From: Litoditis marina
Taxonomy: Eukaryota; Nematoda; Chromadorea; Rhabditida; Rhabditidae
Direction: 5' to 3'
NCBI GenBank assembly: GCA_964036275.1
Contig: OZ038440.1
Coordinates: 9,895,690-9,959,689, forward strand
DNA length: 64,000 bases
The translations under genes were made by a program, and so were the position numbers. The notes below the pieces were generated by a model. That model ran no database searches. It saw only the letters and a list, made by a program, of their open reading frames with translations, and had not been told where the DNA came from. Shown here piece by piece: positions 45,464-56,171 of the stretch (the stretch's first letter is position 1; each line of letters begins with the position of its first letter).

Positions 45464-47454
45464 GGGAGAGAGGAGAGAGAGAGAGAGAGAGAGAAAATGG
45501 AGCGAGCAGGGAGACAGAGTGGTACAAGGGGAATATATAGACAAATAGTAACAAAAACAGTACAATCTCTGTTCCCCGATAAAGTTACAGCTTTAACAGA
45601 AATGAAAAACTACGATTGTCATCATTGCAGAACCACGGCTATCGAAAGGGATTCCCAGATTATGAAAGTTAATCAAGAGTAAACCATCCTTCCGGATTCT
45701 ATGAAAGAGATTCTATTACATTTGCATCAAGTGAAATTCTACTATAGCGAGTGTGGCTGAGTTTTCGTAGACCACAGAAATACCCCATTGTAGATAGCAG
45801 AATCGTGTTATAGTGGGTGCCAAATTTATAAATTTCTGTCTCTCGCCGGAATCGAACCTACGAGCAAAAGATTCGTATTAGTGAGCTAACCACTGCGATA
45901 TTAGGCACATAACCGGCAAGCATTGGAATCGAAGACATGTGTGCTAACACAGCGAAAAGTGAGATATACAGTACCCACTCGCCTTTCCGTTGGCAACGAC
46001 TATACTGTCGATGAATCTCGGCATCTTGGTGTCTATCGCTATCCTTTGTTACAACCTGAGATGCTTAGGAAATCATGTTTCTCGGCAGTATTGGATTGAG
46101 TTGGTTGTAATTGGTTAATTGATGCCTTTTCCATGCTCTGAAGACGGCAAATCCACACAAAACATGTTTCTAACTCGTGTTCAGCTCGAACATTGAAGCC
46201 CAACAATAACGGAGTGTTGTTTCCGGTGACTTCTGGTTACCAGAACTTGGTCACACCACCCTGCTTGAGTGAAGAGGAGTATGAAACTCATGAAGTTGTT
46301 CTTGTAGTACCACAATTCTAATCGCACATCACGGTTTTCTCGAAAGATGCACTGAACGTTTTCTAGCTGAAGTTTGCGCAAAAACAAGCAACAAAACGTC
46401 GAAAGGTCATTCATGAACTTTCTGGCGGCGTAGTATTCTCCTGGGAACCTGCGAGATCTCAGGGAAAGTATCTTATGCGCGCGAACCTGCGAGATAGTTC
46501 GTGAGCTTCAATCACGAGAAACCCCCTAAAATTAGCTTTCCCTAAGAAATGTCTACTTATAAGAAATATCAAGATCGGTTCCATTATATTTCTTTCTAGT
46601 GTATGACAGAGGTTGGCCTTTGACGTAGTGGCAGTGCCGCGGTATTACCGTCCAACTGGCCACGGATTCGATTCCCGATTAAATCAATTTCTGTCCAACA
46701 TTTACGCGCTGTGTATTTCTCTCATTTGAAATGGGTTACCCCTATGGTCGGTATCGTGTTGGATGTTGGTTGATCATTGGTGTCAACTAGAACGGTTGAA
46801 GCACTAGAGAGGGTGTTAAATGTATAGTCTTTTCCATTCCTACTAAGGCTCCTACAGTAAGATTACGAAACTTCCAAGCAGTTTTGCTAACTTACTTTTG
46901 ATCGGAGAAGTTGAGGATTTACGTACCTCATTCTCCTTCTCAGGTAGAGTAAGTAAACCAGAGCATTTTCCATGAACTTCATTTTGAGCTTCACAACAGC
47001 CTTCGGAAAGTTTGTGAGGTTACTGTAGGAGTCTCAGTAGGATTGGTGTGAACCATATACCTGGCGGTACACAGCATAATTTTTGATTAGCAAAGTTCCT
47101 GCCTCGAGCTAAAATGCTTGGTGCATTTGACCCAGCATAACTGACAATTGACCGTAATCTAAAAGGTATTCCGTAAGCAAAACCTGTAGTTGATCGGGGC
47201 AGTTAACCAACACGGAAGAGGTCTTCCCGAAGCGAATATTTTCCTTTTCAGATGTTCCTTCCCTGCCTGGTTTCTTTCTCTTTCTCTCCCTTTTTCTCAC
47301 ACACTAGTACCCTTATTTAATACGTATCTATTTCGGTCCGAAAACTATATTGACTTTCCCCTGTTTTTCTACATTCTTTTTCTCTTCTCTATCACCCCCT
47401 CCCCCCATCTCTCTGTCTCTGTCTCCATTTCCTTTCCTCCCTCTTTCTCCACCT

Positions 47455-47489
<35 letters not shown>

Positions 47490-47587
47490 ACTCTGTCCCT
47501 CTCTCTCTTTTCTGAACCCACCTCGTCCGTAGTCCCGTTCATCTTCAGGTTGATCTGCTCCAGCGAATCGGGTATATCGTCTGCCAT
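38355..47587 (-). CDS. ric-4: SNAP-25 t-SNARE with two alternative first exons
   Basis: Target-membrane Qb/Qc SNARE that forms the synaptic fusion complex with syntaxin and synaptobrevin. Common exons, 5' to 3': 40370-40280, 39997-39880, 39555-39421, 39123-39075, 38734-38639 and 38420-38355. First exon A (47587-47522, [20 protein letters not shown]...) gives 206 residues; first exon B (41714-41568, [15 protein letters not shown]...) gives 233. Both end in phase 0. Qb helix: [20 protein letters not shown] with zero-layer Gln in LDDQGEQL. Palmitoylation Cys cluster: [11 protein letters not shown]. Qc helix: [20 protein letters not shown] with Gln in NRQLDRI. The C-terminus ends RANKLITK. Length and motifs match SNAP-25. 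The A-specific first intron is 7.1 kb and full of repeats. Confidence 0.95.
41568..41714 (-). other. ric-4: ric-4 alternative first exon B
   Basis: 49 codons beginning MSSRPRRGK with a basic/Ala-Pro segment and then [20 protein letters not shown], a second version of the SNARE-proximal N-terminus. The donor GTTGGT is weak but in phase with the common exon at 40370. It implies an internal promoter upstream of 41714. Confidence 0.8.
43373..43386. repeat. Poly-G14 run
   Basis: Fourteen consecutive G bases in the long ric-4 intron. Confidence 0.9.
45413..45494. repeat. (GA)n microsatellite
   Basis: About 80 bp of AGAGAG interrupted once by GAGGGGAG, in the ric-4 long intron. The apparent Glu/Arg and Ser/Leu frames across it are low-complexity artefacts. 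Confidence 0.95.
45842..45907 (-). other. tRNA-like relic
   Basis: On the minus strand an A-box-like CGCAGTGGTTAGCTCA and a B box GGTTCGATTCC lie at tRNA spacing. The stems do not pair well, so it is probably a SINE head or tRNA pseudogene. Confidence 0.45.
46619..46682 (+). other. tRNA-like relic
   Basis: TTGACGTAGTGGCAGTGCC resembles an A box and GATTCGATTCCC a B box, at tRNA spacing, but the acceptor ends do not pair. It is probably tRNA-derived repeat DNA. Confidence 0.4.
47456..47511. repeat. (CT)n microsatellite beside ric-4 exon A
   Basis: A CTCTCT run of about 34 bp, then CT-rich sequence up to the splice donor of first exon A. On the coding strand it is a GA-rich start to the intron. 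Confidence 0.9.
47522..47587 (-). other. ric-4: ric-4 alternative first exon A
   Basis: 22 codons starting [17 protein letters not shown] and ending at a GTGGGT donor in phase 0. The resulting 206-residue protein has the usual SNAP-25 length. Confidence 0.88.
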
Positions 47588-50500
47588 TTCTGATGCTGGA
47601 AAACGATACGAATGAGAATCGAAAGATGGGTATATAGAAAACGAATATCATCTATAAAACGACTAATAGGTGAGAGAATGGGTATGGGGTGATCATTGCC
47701 GAATAAAACTCATGAGACCACTAAGAGGGATCAAAGCAGAGGGATAGAATGAAGTCATGAGGTGCTTATTTTGAGTTTCGAGATTATCAGTAAGAAAAAT
47801 CCAGCAAAGGAGAGAGAGAGTGAAAGATATTGCTCTAGTTCAACTGTAGTTGCTCAATGTACAGCGGTTGTCCGTTAGAATTTTGTAATGTTGCCAATAA
47901 AGACCTTGCTTCTCTGGAGATGGTGATTGGCGTAAACTATCAGTAAGAAGGTCGAAGGTGAGAAATAAATTATTGATGACGAATCATGCTTGTGAAATCA
48001 GAATAAATCAAATTGAATTTATAACCAAGTTTGATAAAAGCACATACCCTATACCGTGCTCGCTATTCTCGTTTCACTGGGTTGTAATGACAAAGTTTGT
48101 AACATCGGAAGCGAGAAAAATAGAAGCTACTAATCAAGAATATCAAAGATCACATATTTGGGGAAAAATGTTCACGAAAGGAGTATTAATGAAAGTTAGA
48201 AATATATTTTTATGAGTTATTCCGAAAACTAACTAGGGAGATGCAGACGGAAAAAGAACGGGAACCAGATTGCTAGTTCGAACCTTCCTAGTTCGATCCT
48301 AACCAAGTTTCCAGGCTGGTTAGACAGAAACATCTTACACCCTCCGTTCACCATTTTTTTAAATTTATAGTCTTTCCACTTACAAGACTTTGAAACAACT
48401 TCGAAACTTGTTGAAAAATCTAGAATAATTTACATTAACAACACTTTTTCAAGATGACTGTTTTCCTTTTGGAAAAAAGTTTGATAAAACATTAATATAC
48501 ATGTTTTATACATTCATATGCATGTTTTCTAGTACTTTCCCTAACTTGGCTCCGTTTTGTAATCGTTTCTGGGAATAAATGTATCCTTCCCTAATCCCTT
48601 CTCCGCTAATGCCACGATTCTACGTAGCACATACATCATGCACTGGGTCGATACAAACGAGGCATATAAAAAACTGTTTAGACTAAAATAGAATAGTAAA
48701 ATATTGTTGTAGTTTTTTTCTCATAGGAACATATCTGGTTGTCACAACGAAACATGGAAAATTGAATTCCATTAAACGTTTCCCACGAAAAAATGACGCT
48801 TTGTAGCATGGGTATATAATCGACATAGTTATGTGGTTGGAATGAGGAATGTTTCCGGTACCAAGACAGGACCATTACGTGGGAGTCACGTGAAGCGAGG
48901 CACGCTGAACGGGAGAAAAGTCACCTCAAGCCCAAGAGAAAGTTGGAAAAACTACATTTCTTTTAGTCCAGATGTGTTTATTAGTTTTGGTTAACTAGTA
49001 TTACAGGTGAAAATATAGTCATGAGAACGCAAACGAATATAAGAAACATGGCAACATATTCACTTGTTGTACTAGTGGGGAACGAAACGTGAAATTAGAG
49101 ATAAAACCACGATGTTCAAACAAATGACTGTGAAGAAAGAAGAATATCCATGTTGGTTGTTTAACTACACAGCAGAAAATGAAATTGACAGTGTCTCTGT
49201 CACTCTCTCTATGTCTCTATGTCTCTATTGTGCGCTGTCAGAGTACTTTCTACTTTATTGGATGAGTGAAACCGACAAATGAATGAAATAGATATCTATT
49301 GTGGCCATTCAACCTAAATGATTGTGCATATTGAATTGCAAATAGAACTCTAATTCGGCTGCTCTGGTTTCATTTCACTACAGCTGGCCAAACACATTAC
49401 GAAATACTAGAAGAGAGATACTCGGAAACGTTTTGGTTCTGAAATTCATTTTTGAGGAGTAAAACAAATGTTTAGAAAAAGGTTGGCAATAGGAAGGAAC
49501 TTTGCACCATTGCGAAATACTAGAAGGGAGATACTCAGTAAGGTTCTGGGGTTTTGGCCCAACGTCTTTTTTGAGTGAAACCAAAATGAAACTTCAACAG
49601 AAAGCTATAAACAAACAACTGGGGAAGGGAGAGGATATACCTGGAGAACTTGGAATAGTAACGTTAGACGTGAAATAAGCACGACAGAAATTGAGAAATA
49701 GCCATGATAAACTGCGCAATCGCCCACGTTTCTTCACATTTAACGTGACTATGTATTTGACTACCAACATAAAACTTTCCTTTTCGAGCAAAACCCATAA
49801 AACACTAGATATAGAGGGCAGGAAGGAAGAGAAAGTATAATTCGTCTCTAGTGCGTCTGTCCTTAAAATGTTCTCTTTTTGGATCGATAGGCCGAAGGCA
49901 TGAATATCCCAGCTGAATTGGCTGGCCAAATGCCGGATTAGAAACTGATATCAAGATGGAGGAGAGCATAAAAACAGGCAGAAAATCATTGAACTGGAAC
50001 AACTAGTAAAGCCCGAGTGCCTGGAGTCCTCACATGTAGCAAGTGCACTTTGGCTACGTGCCAGTGAGCTTTTCAAAGATAATAAAAGAGAGAATGGAGG
50101 TTGTTTAAACCTGTTAGAACTTTGACATGTACGGTTCTTAAAAAAAAACGTTGGCAAGCGGTTCTTGACACTTAATCAAGAAAATCAAGAAAGACTATCC
50201 CAAATTTTTGACTTACCGCCTACAAGACCAGTTATGGAATGTGAGGACTACACCTATGAACGTAGATGGATCGTTGAATTAGTAACGTTACACGTGAAAT
50301 AAGCATAGCAGAATTTGAGAAGTAGTGATGATGAAGTGAACAATCACCCACTGTTCTTCACATTTTGTGAAGACTACACCTATGACCGTAGATGTATCGT
50401 CCGAGTTTTAGCCTGGTATTGGGTTACAAAGTGTTCCTGTGCTTGATTGAGACAACAATAACATTCGCCATAACAAAGTTAGCATAATAACGTGATAATT

Positions 50501-51783
50501 AACGGTTACAACACATGAATAAAATTGACATAGTGAATAGCAATAACAAGTCAACGGAATACTGAGAATGAAAATATCTAACTTTTCACAATTTATTTTT
50601 TTATTTACCCAGATTATCGAGAAACAAATTCTTAATTGATACAAACTTTAAAACAGTATCATAGCAATCGAAACCTCTTCCAGAAGGATAGGGCCATTTT
50701 TGAAACTGGGAAAAAGAAAAAAACAGCCCAATTTTATGCTCGACGGACGACGTATTCACAATTATTCAAATGTATGCACTTGCTCTCCAGAATGTGTTAT
50801 TCGACACAAACCCACTGAGAGAATGGGAAGTTGGAAAGAGAGCGATATTTCGAAAGTTTGGAGAAAACTAGGTTTAGAATGCTGAAAGACAAACTAAATA
50901 TGAACTCAGTGAAACTTGTTGCTTTCTGAAATGCAAAGTTGATGAAACGTGATGGTCAATGAGAAACGAAACATTGAAGAACTTGCAATTCCGAGCTCTG
51001 TAGAAACAGAGAAAAACGTCATCAAAAATAACACAATTATCTTAGAACAGTACATTGAATACCTTATTATGTTACGGTTTATGTTTCGCGCATTTTCGAT
51101 GACCCATTAGAAAATAGAATAGTCTTATTCGCGTGGGAGCACGTGACTCTTTGTATTTCTAATCACGTTTTCACGCGAACGTGGGAGTTATAAGGAGTCA
51201 AACATGAGCGAGGCTGGCTGGATTACTTTTTTCGAACGTCTTTGATATTGATGAAAAGGGCTTAGGTAGGAGCTTACTCGTGAATAATATATGATTAGGA
51301 GCGATCCATCTCTCTACATTGCCTATTAGCATCAGCAATGCGGGAAATTAATATATCTGAGCGGGGAAATCAGTCCGAAAATAATGCTCATTTCAGAGTG
51401 TTCAATAGTTACAACACATTGATACGTGGTTCTCTATGGTGCACTTTCTCAATAATGGTTTCACGGGAATTTAACCAGGGAAGAATACAAAGAGCAGAAT
51501 ACAAAAAGTGTGGCTGGCAACCTTTATATAGCGAAGATAAGATGGAAATTCATAAGATCATACTGTAGTTGTCAACGTTTGTGGAAAACTGAATATAACT
51601 ACCGTTTTGTACACGCTGGATTTTGAAAGTCTCCCTACAATGTACGAACTTTCCATAAAACACAGTATCATTCATTGAGGAATAGATTACTACTGCGATA
51701 ACTATAAATTAGAATTCTGAGCAATGAATCGAGGCAAACTATAATTATCACAATTCATTAGAAAATACATATCCTTTCTTCTT
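47588..51783. other. Intergenic region upstream of ric-4
   Basis: No gene is recognised. It contains local direct duplications: GCGAAATACTAGAAG.GAGATAC at 49399 and 49512; TAGTAACGTTA.ACGTGAAATAAGCA blocks at about 49660 and 50280; and GACTACACCTATGA.CGTAGATG at about 50246 and 50370. It probably includes the neuronal ric-4 promoter. Confidence 0.5.
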
Positions 51784-51787
51784 TTAA

Positions 51788-51903
51788 AGCAGGACGATTA
51801 TGTGGACCAATCCCTTGTAAACGGTCCTTTAAACTGCAATTGAAAAATGTATTGCAGTTTAAAGGACTGAACCGTTGGGATTGGACCACATAATCGTCCT
51901 TCT
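51788..51903. mobile_element. 116-bp piggyBac-type MITE (TTAA-flanked)
   Basis: Flanked on both sides by TTAA (51784-51787 and 51904-51907). The inverted ends start AGCAGGACGATTATGTGG and end CCACATAATCGTCCTTCT. The arms continue to the centre (TCCTTTAAACTGCAAT / ATTGCAGTTTAAAGGA). A TTAA duplication is the hallmark of piggyBac-like insertion. Confidence 0.8.
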
Positions 51904-52260
51904 TTAAGTGCACGAGAGTTTGAAGAATTGACAACTAACGACGAACCGAAGCGGCTAATTCAATTTCAAAGTTCCGAAAGGGCGAGCTAGTAATGAGTTT
52001 GGCCTGTCCTAGCGTGAAAGAAGGAAGGGAGTTCAAGAATTGAACAAACTAGGCAAATGTGAAAAGAAAGTTGAATCACCACTACTATACCTGATCAATA
52101 TCATAACAAAAAACAAACATATAACACAATCATTATTAATGTAGTGTTTTGAAAGTTTTAGTTTTCAACGTAAACAAGCCACATTCGATTTGGAATGGCT
52201 GGCTGAATTCCTAATTGAAGTTGACTTTTTTGATTGTTGACCAACATGTGTAATCGGGTG

Positions 52261-52533
52261 TTAAAGGAGATGACCCGGCATCAAGAGTTCAGCTGCAACA
52301 TCGTCGTCAGAAGCGGCGCGCGGCGCGTGTCGCGTCGCGGCATCGATCTCTGCCAAATCCAATAATAATGCACGTTGGCTGGCCGTGAAATACAATGGGC
52401 TTTTCAAAGGAACAATTGAAAAGGGCCATATGCGAGTAGTTGACACATCAAAAGTTGGTGACACCGTAAACTTGGCGAAATTGTCAGGGCAGACAAAGAA
52501 AGGCTGGCCGCGGCCGCTGTAGACTGGCAACAA
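52261..52533 (-). CDS. Unrecognised 90-residue frame beside the repeat ORF
   Basis: A non-repetitive frame containing PVYSGRGQPFFVCPDNFAK and ends in an acidic/Ala tail (AASDDDVAAELLMPG). It starts two bases beyond the end of the tandem-repeat frame, in a different phase. It could be a downstream exon of the same gene or a separate relic. No family recognised. Confidence 0.25.
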   Translation of the reverse strand: MLPVYSGRGQPFFVCPDNFAKFTVSPTFDVSTTRIWPFSIVPLKSPLYFTASQRALLLDLAEIDAATRHAPRAASDDDVAAELLMPGHLL

Positions 52534-52534
52534 C

Positions 52535-54067
52535 TTAATTAATTAGTCTGATTAGGAGGGCAAGATCGATGAGTTGAGGTGTTTTGTGCCCTCTCACTTT
52601 TACTTCAGACAATAACATCAATCCAGTTGAAGGGTCATTTTGGTCTATCGCTATCTCAATGGGGAAGATTTTAAACGGAAAAATATAGTTGGTGAAATCG
52701 GAAGATGTAGGTGCTGCAGATTCATATGAGCTGATGGCAGAATGATGTATTCCTCGCTTCAAACTATCATATATGGTTCTGTGAATACTGTCATTATAGT
52801 TGGTGAAATCGGAAGATGTAGGTGCTGCAGATTCATATGAGCTGATGGCAGAATGATGTATTCCTCGCTTCAAACTATCATATATGGTTCTGTGAATACT
52901 GTCATTATAGTTGGTGAAATCGGAAGATGTAGGTGCTGCAGATTCATATGAGCTGATGGCAGAATGATGTATTCCTCGCTTCAAACTATCATATATGGTT
53001 CTGTGAATACTGTCATTATAGTTGGTGAAATCGGAAGATGTAGGTGCTGCAGATTCATATGAGCTGATGGCAGAATGATGTATTCCTCGCTTCAAACTAT
53101 CATATATGGTTCTGTGAATACTGTCATTATAGTTGGTGAAATCGGAAGATGTAGGTGCTGCAGATTCATATGAGCTGATGGCAGAATGATGTATTCCTCG
53201 CTTCAAACTATCATATATGGTTCTGTGAATACTGTCATTATAGTTGGTGAAATCGGAAGATGTAGGTGCTGCAGATTCATATGAGCTGATGGCAGAATGA
53301 TGTATTCCTCGCTTCAAACTATCATATATGGTTCTGTGAATACTGTCATTATAGTTGGTGAAATCGGAAGATGTAGGTGCTGCAGATTCATATGAGCTGA
53401 TGGCAGAATGATGTATTCCTCGCTTCAAACTATCATATATGGTTCTGTGAATACTGTCATTATAGTTGGTGAAATCGGAAGATGTAGGTGCTGCAGATTC
53501 ATATGAGCTGATGGCAGAATGATGTATTCCTCGCTTCAAACTATCATATATGGTTCTGTGAATACTGTCATTATAGTTGGTGAAATCGGAAGATGTAGGT
53601 GCTGCAGATTCATATGAGCTGATGGCAGAATGATGTATTCCTCGCTTCAAACTATCATATATGGTTCTGTGAATACTGTCATTATAGTTGGTGAAATCGG
53701 AAGATGTAGGTGCTGCAGATTCATATGAGCTGATGGCAGAATGATGTATTCCTCGCTTCAAACTATCATATATGGTTCTGTGAATACTGTCATTATAGTT
53801 GGTGAAATCGGAAGATGTAGGTGCTGCAGATTCATATGAGCTGATGGCAGAATGATGTATTCCTCGCTTCAAACTATCATATATGGTTCTGTGAATACTG
53901 TCATTATAGTTGGTGAAATCGGAAGATGTAGGTGCTGCAGATTCATATGAGCTGATGGCAGAATGATGTATTCCTCGCTTCAAACTATCATATATGGTTC
54001 TGTGAATACTGTCATTCTCAATGAAACCTTGGCAGCGTACCAGTGAAAGTTCTAGGCTGCTTTTCAC
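52535..54067 (-). CDS. Hypothetical protein of twelve 37-residue repeats
   Basis: A 510-codon frame: 17 leading residues (GTG start as read; the true start is unknown), twelve copies of a 37-residue unit containing DSIHRTIYDSLKRGIHHSAI and ESAAPTSSDFTNYN, then a 49-residue non-repeat tail (DPSTGLMLLSEVKVRGHKTP). The units are identical at protein level and appear identical at DNA level. No signal peptide, TM segment or known domain is evident. The unit length is divisible by three, so expansion keeps the frame open and openness alone does not prove coding. The non-repeat tail has protein-like composition. Its upstream part is cut by the LTR element inserted at 54227. Confidence 0.35.
   Translation of the reverse strand: MKSSLELSLVRCQGFIENDSIHRTIYDSLKRGIHHSAISSYESAAPTSSDFTNYNDSIHRTIYDSLKRGIHHSAISSYESAAPTSSDFTNYNDSIHRTIYDSLKRGIHHSAISSYESAAPTSSDFTNYNDSIHRTIYDSLKRGIHHSAISSYESAAPTSSDFTNYNDSIHRTIYDSLKRGIHHSAISSYESAAPTSSDFTNYNDSIHRTIYDSLKRGIHHSAISSYESAAPTSSDFTNYNDSIHRTIYDSLKRGIHHSAISSYESAAPTSSDFTNYNDSIHRTIYDSLKRGIHHSAISSYESAAPTSSDFTNYNDSIHRTIYDSLKRGIHHSAISSYESAAPTSSDFTNYNDSIHRTIYDSLKRGIHHSAISSYESAAPTSSDFTNYNDSIHRTIYDSLKRGIHHSAISSYESAAPTSSDFTNYNDSIHRTIYDSLKRGIHHSAISSYESAAPTSSDFTNYIFPFKIFPIEIAIDQNDPSTGLMLLSEVKVRGHKTPQLIDLALLIRLIN
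52685..54016. repeat. 12 x 111-bp tandem array
   Basis: Twelve head-to-tail copies of a 111-bp unit. Period measured from successive TCATTATAGTTGGTGAAATC words (for example 52791 and 52902). No variation between units was noticed. Confidence 0.95.
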
Positions 54068-54226
54068 AATGATATGATAGAGTTTCTCGAAAAAGGATAA
54101 TATTTTGCAAGCGATTGTTCTCTCTTGTTACACTTTGTAGGCTGAATCTTCTTCCCAAAAAACATGTGTTGCTGAAACATCCAAAAGATATGTCTCTGAA
54201 GAGAATATCATCCGAACTTTCATTCA

Positions 54227-54510
54227 TGTTAGAAACCACGTTTCTGTAATCTAGGATCTAACATGGCATCATTATTCTCTTCTATGTATGTTTATTAAAT
54301 GATGATTTCCAGATAAGAACGGCGATATAAGTTGGCAGGGAGATGGCAAGAGAGATCTCTCGCCGGTTCCGGACCCGGCCAAGCATTCTACCCTTTCGCT
54401 ACTTTTGCCGTATTTGCCTTTTGATACTCTTTTGGGAAATATAAACTTTCTTTCTCTCATTGTTCGTGTTTTGTTATTTCCTATCTCTCAGTTAAGAGAG
54501 ATACTTTTCT
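54227..54510 (+). repeat. 5' LTR
   Basis: Begins TGTTAGAAACCACG and ends GAGAGATACTTTTCT. Identical in my comparison to the 3' LTR over all 284 bp. The short frame read on its minus strand is simply present in both copies and is not a gene. Confidence 0.95.
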
Positions 54511-54526
54511 GGTAACAGCTCGTGGT
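54510..54526 (+). promoter_or_regulatory. Probable tRNA primer-binding site
   Basis: TGGTAACAGCTCGTGG starts at the LTR boundary; TGG is the complement of a tRNA 3' CCA. It resembles an initiator-Met-type site only over its first ten bases, so the primer tRNA is undetermined. Confidence 0.55.
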
Positions 54527-56171
54527 TTCTTTCTTATTCGACCTAGTAATTTCTCTGCTTCCCTTTGTGCGCTATTCTCTCTGCCCTCTCTTATCCTCTT
54601 ACACTTTTACGTGTTCGGTGAGTTTTGAGTCCTGCTGGGCAGATTTCTATGATTCACACAACCAAAGAGAAGTTTAGAAAAGCTGCTAATTTTTTTCCCT
54701 CAACCTTAGTAACCAAACCAATATTCAAAGTCAAGGCAAAAAGTCATTACAGTATTCGTGTATCTTCCATGTTTAGTATCGTAAGTCTTCCATGTGCAAT
54801 TCTCCCAGTTTTCCGTGTGTAAGGCTAGTTTGAATGAATCGCAACACATGTCTTCTTTGTTGCGAGTTTCGCCGATCTGTTTTTGCCTCGCATGAAATAG
54901 TTGATTTCTTTGTGACTCGTGAATTCAAACTAGCATTCACACCACAGTAATACTATATTTTGCAAAATATATTTTTATGTTCCAGATTTTGATGTTCCGT
55001 GTATTGTTTGTGGCCACATTTTTTCTGTTGTAGTGAAAAATAAACCCTGCAGGTGCTGTTGCACATTTTTCTTGAAAGAATTGAGTCAGAAAGTGCAAAA
55101 GTGTGCTAAAAAGTAAATCCTAGGTACACGTAGCAACGTGTTGAACGGTGAGTGTATCCCGTTGAGAAGAAGTTTTCAGCTAAGAAAACTAAATGGGACG
55201 AATATTCCCCGTGTTTGTGTTCCGGACGAGAAGTCTGTCAAACTGCGATTGAGGCATGTACGCGAGCTGCAGAAGGTGAGAACACTGATCCACGTATTTT
55301 GTGGATCCGAAAAATAAGAAGTTAAAGTGGGTTATTTTCACAACCCAGACCTGTTGGTCAAATTCTCGAATATACCACGTTTGAACGCAATATTGTTTAC
55401 TGTTAGCACATATGTGTTGAGCGAAAGAAGATAAGGTCAGAAGAAGACCAGACGGGGGGTACTCAAGGGTCGCCTATGGGAAAGGCATCTCGAGTCTCTT
55501 ACACAGTATGGCAACAGTTAGGATGCAAAAACGCGATCATAAGCAATGTTTTCCCTTACAAAAGTTGGCAGTTCCTATGTTTTCGGTTAAACGTGTAGTT
55601 AAACATATTCCTTTTGGTCCCCCAAGGTGGAAAAACCATCATGAAGTTCGAACGAACGTTCATTTCTCATAACATTCACATTCTGAAGTAATCTCCGCTG
55701 CGATCTAGAAAGCTTTTTCTCAAGATAATGCACGATTACTCATATGTTGCCATTCCGAGCCCGCGCGAGCAACAGTTATCATACGATCTTGGGGGCGGGG
55801 TTAAACGAGAACGATCCTAAGCAGCCATTCACAGCATACCAAGCTTATTGGCACATCAGTTTTCCATTCATTAGATTCAAATATAATTTGAACATTTGGT
55901 AGCCTTCTACAAAACCTTAGAACTATTCATGGTTTACATACCTTACTTGTAATGAGATAGACTTGTAAGTTCATAGTAGTTTATGCAACTCAATTCAGAA
56001 CTGTCAGAACTTGTATTGTTTTCTTGTCTTGTCATGCTTCATCATTTGTGACTCGTGTTGAGAAGATAGAAACTTGCCATTTACTACTGTACCTCTCTTT
56101 GATAACAATATGTCGTCTTCATAGAATACTCTAGTAACTTACAGAAGCACACTCCGTGAATTTCGAACTTA

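Noticed and set aside
45362..45682. Glu/Arg-rich and Ser/Leu-rich proteins over 45.4 kb
   Set aside because: Both frames are translations of a (GA)n microsatellite.
47190..47615. 141-residue plus-strand frame
   Set aside because: It runs through a (CT)n repeat and antisense to ric-4 first exon A.
52685..54016. CRISPR-like array
   Set aside because: The unit is a continuous 111-bp tandem repeat with no variable spacers, in a eukaryotic genome.
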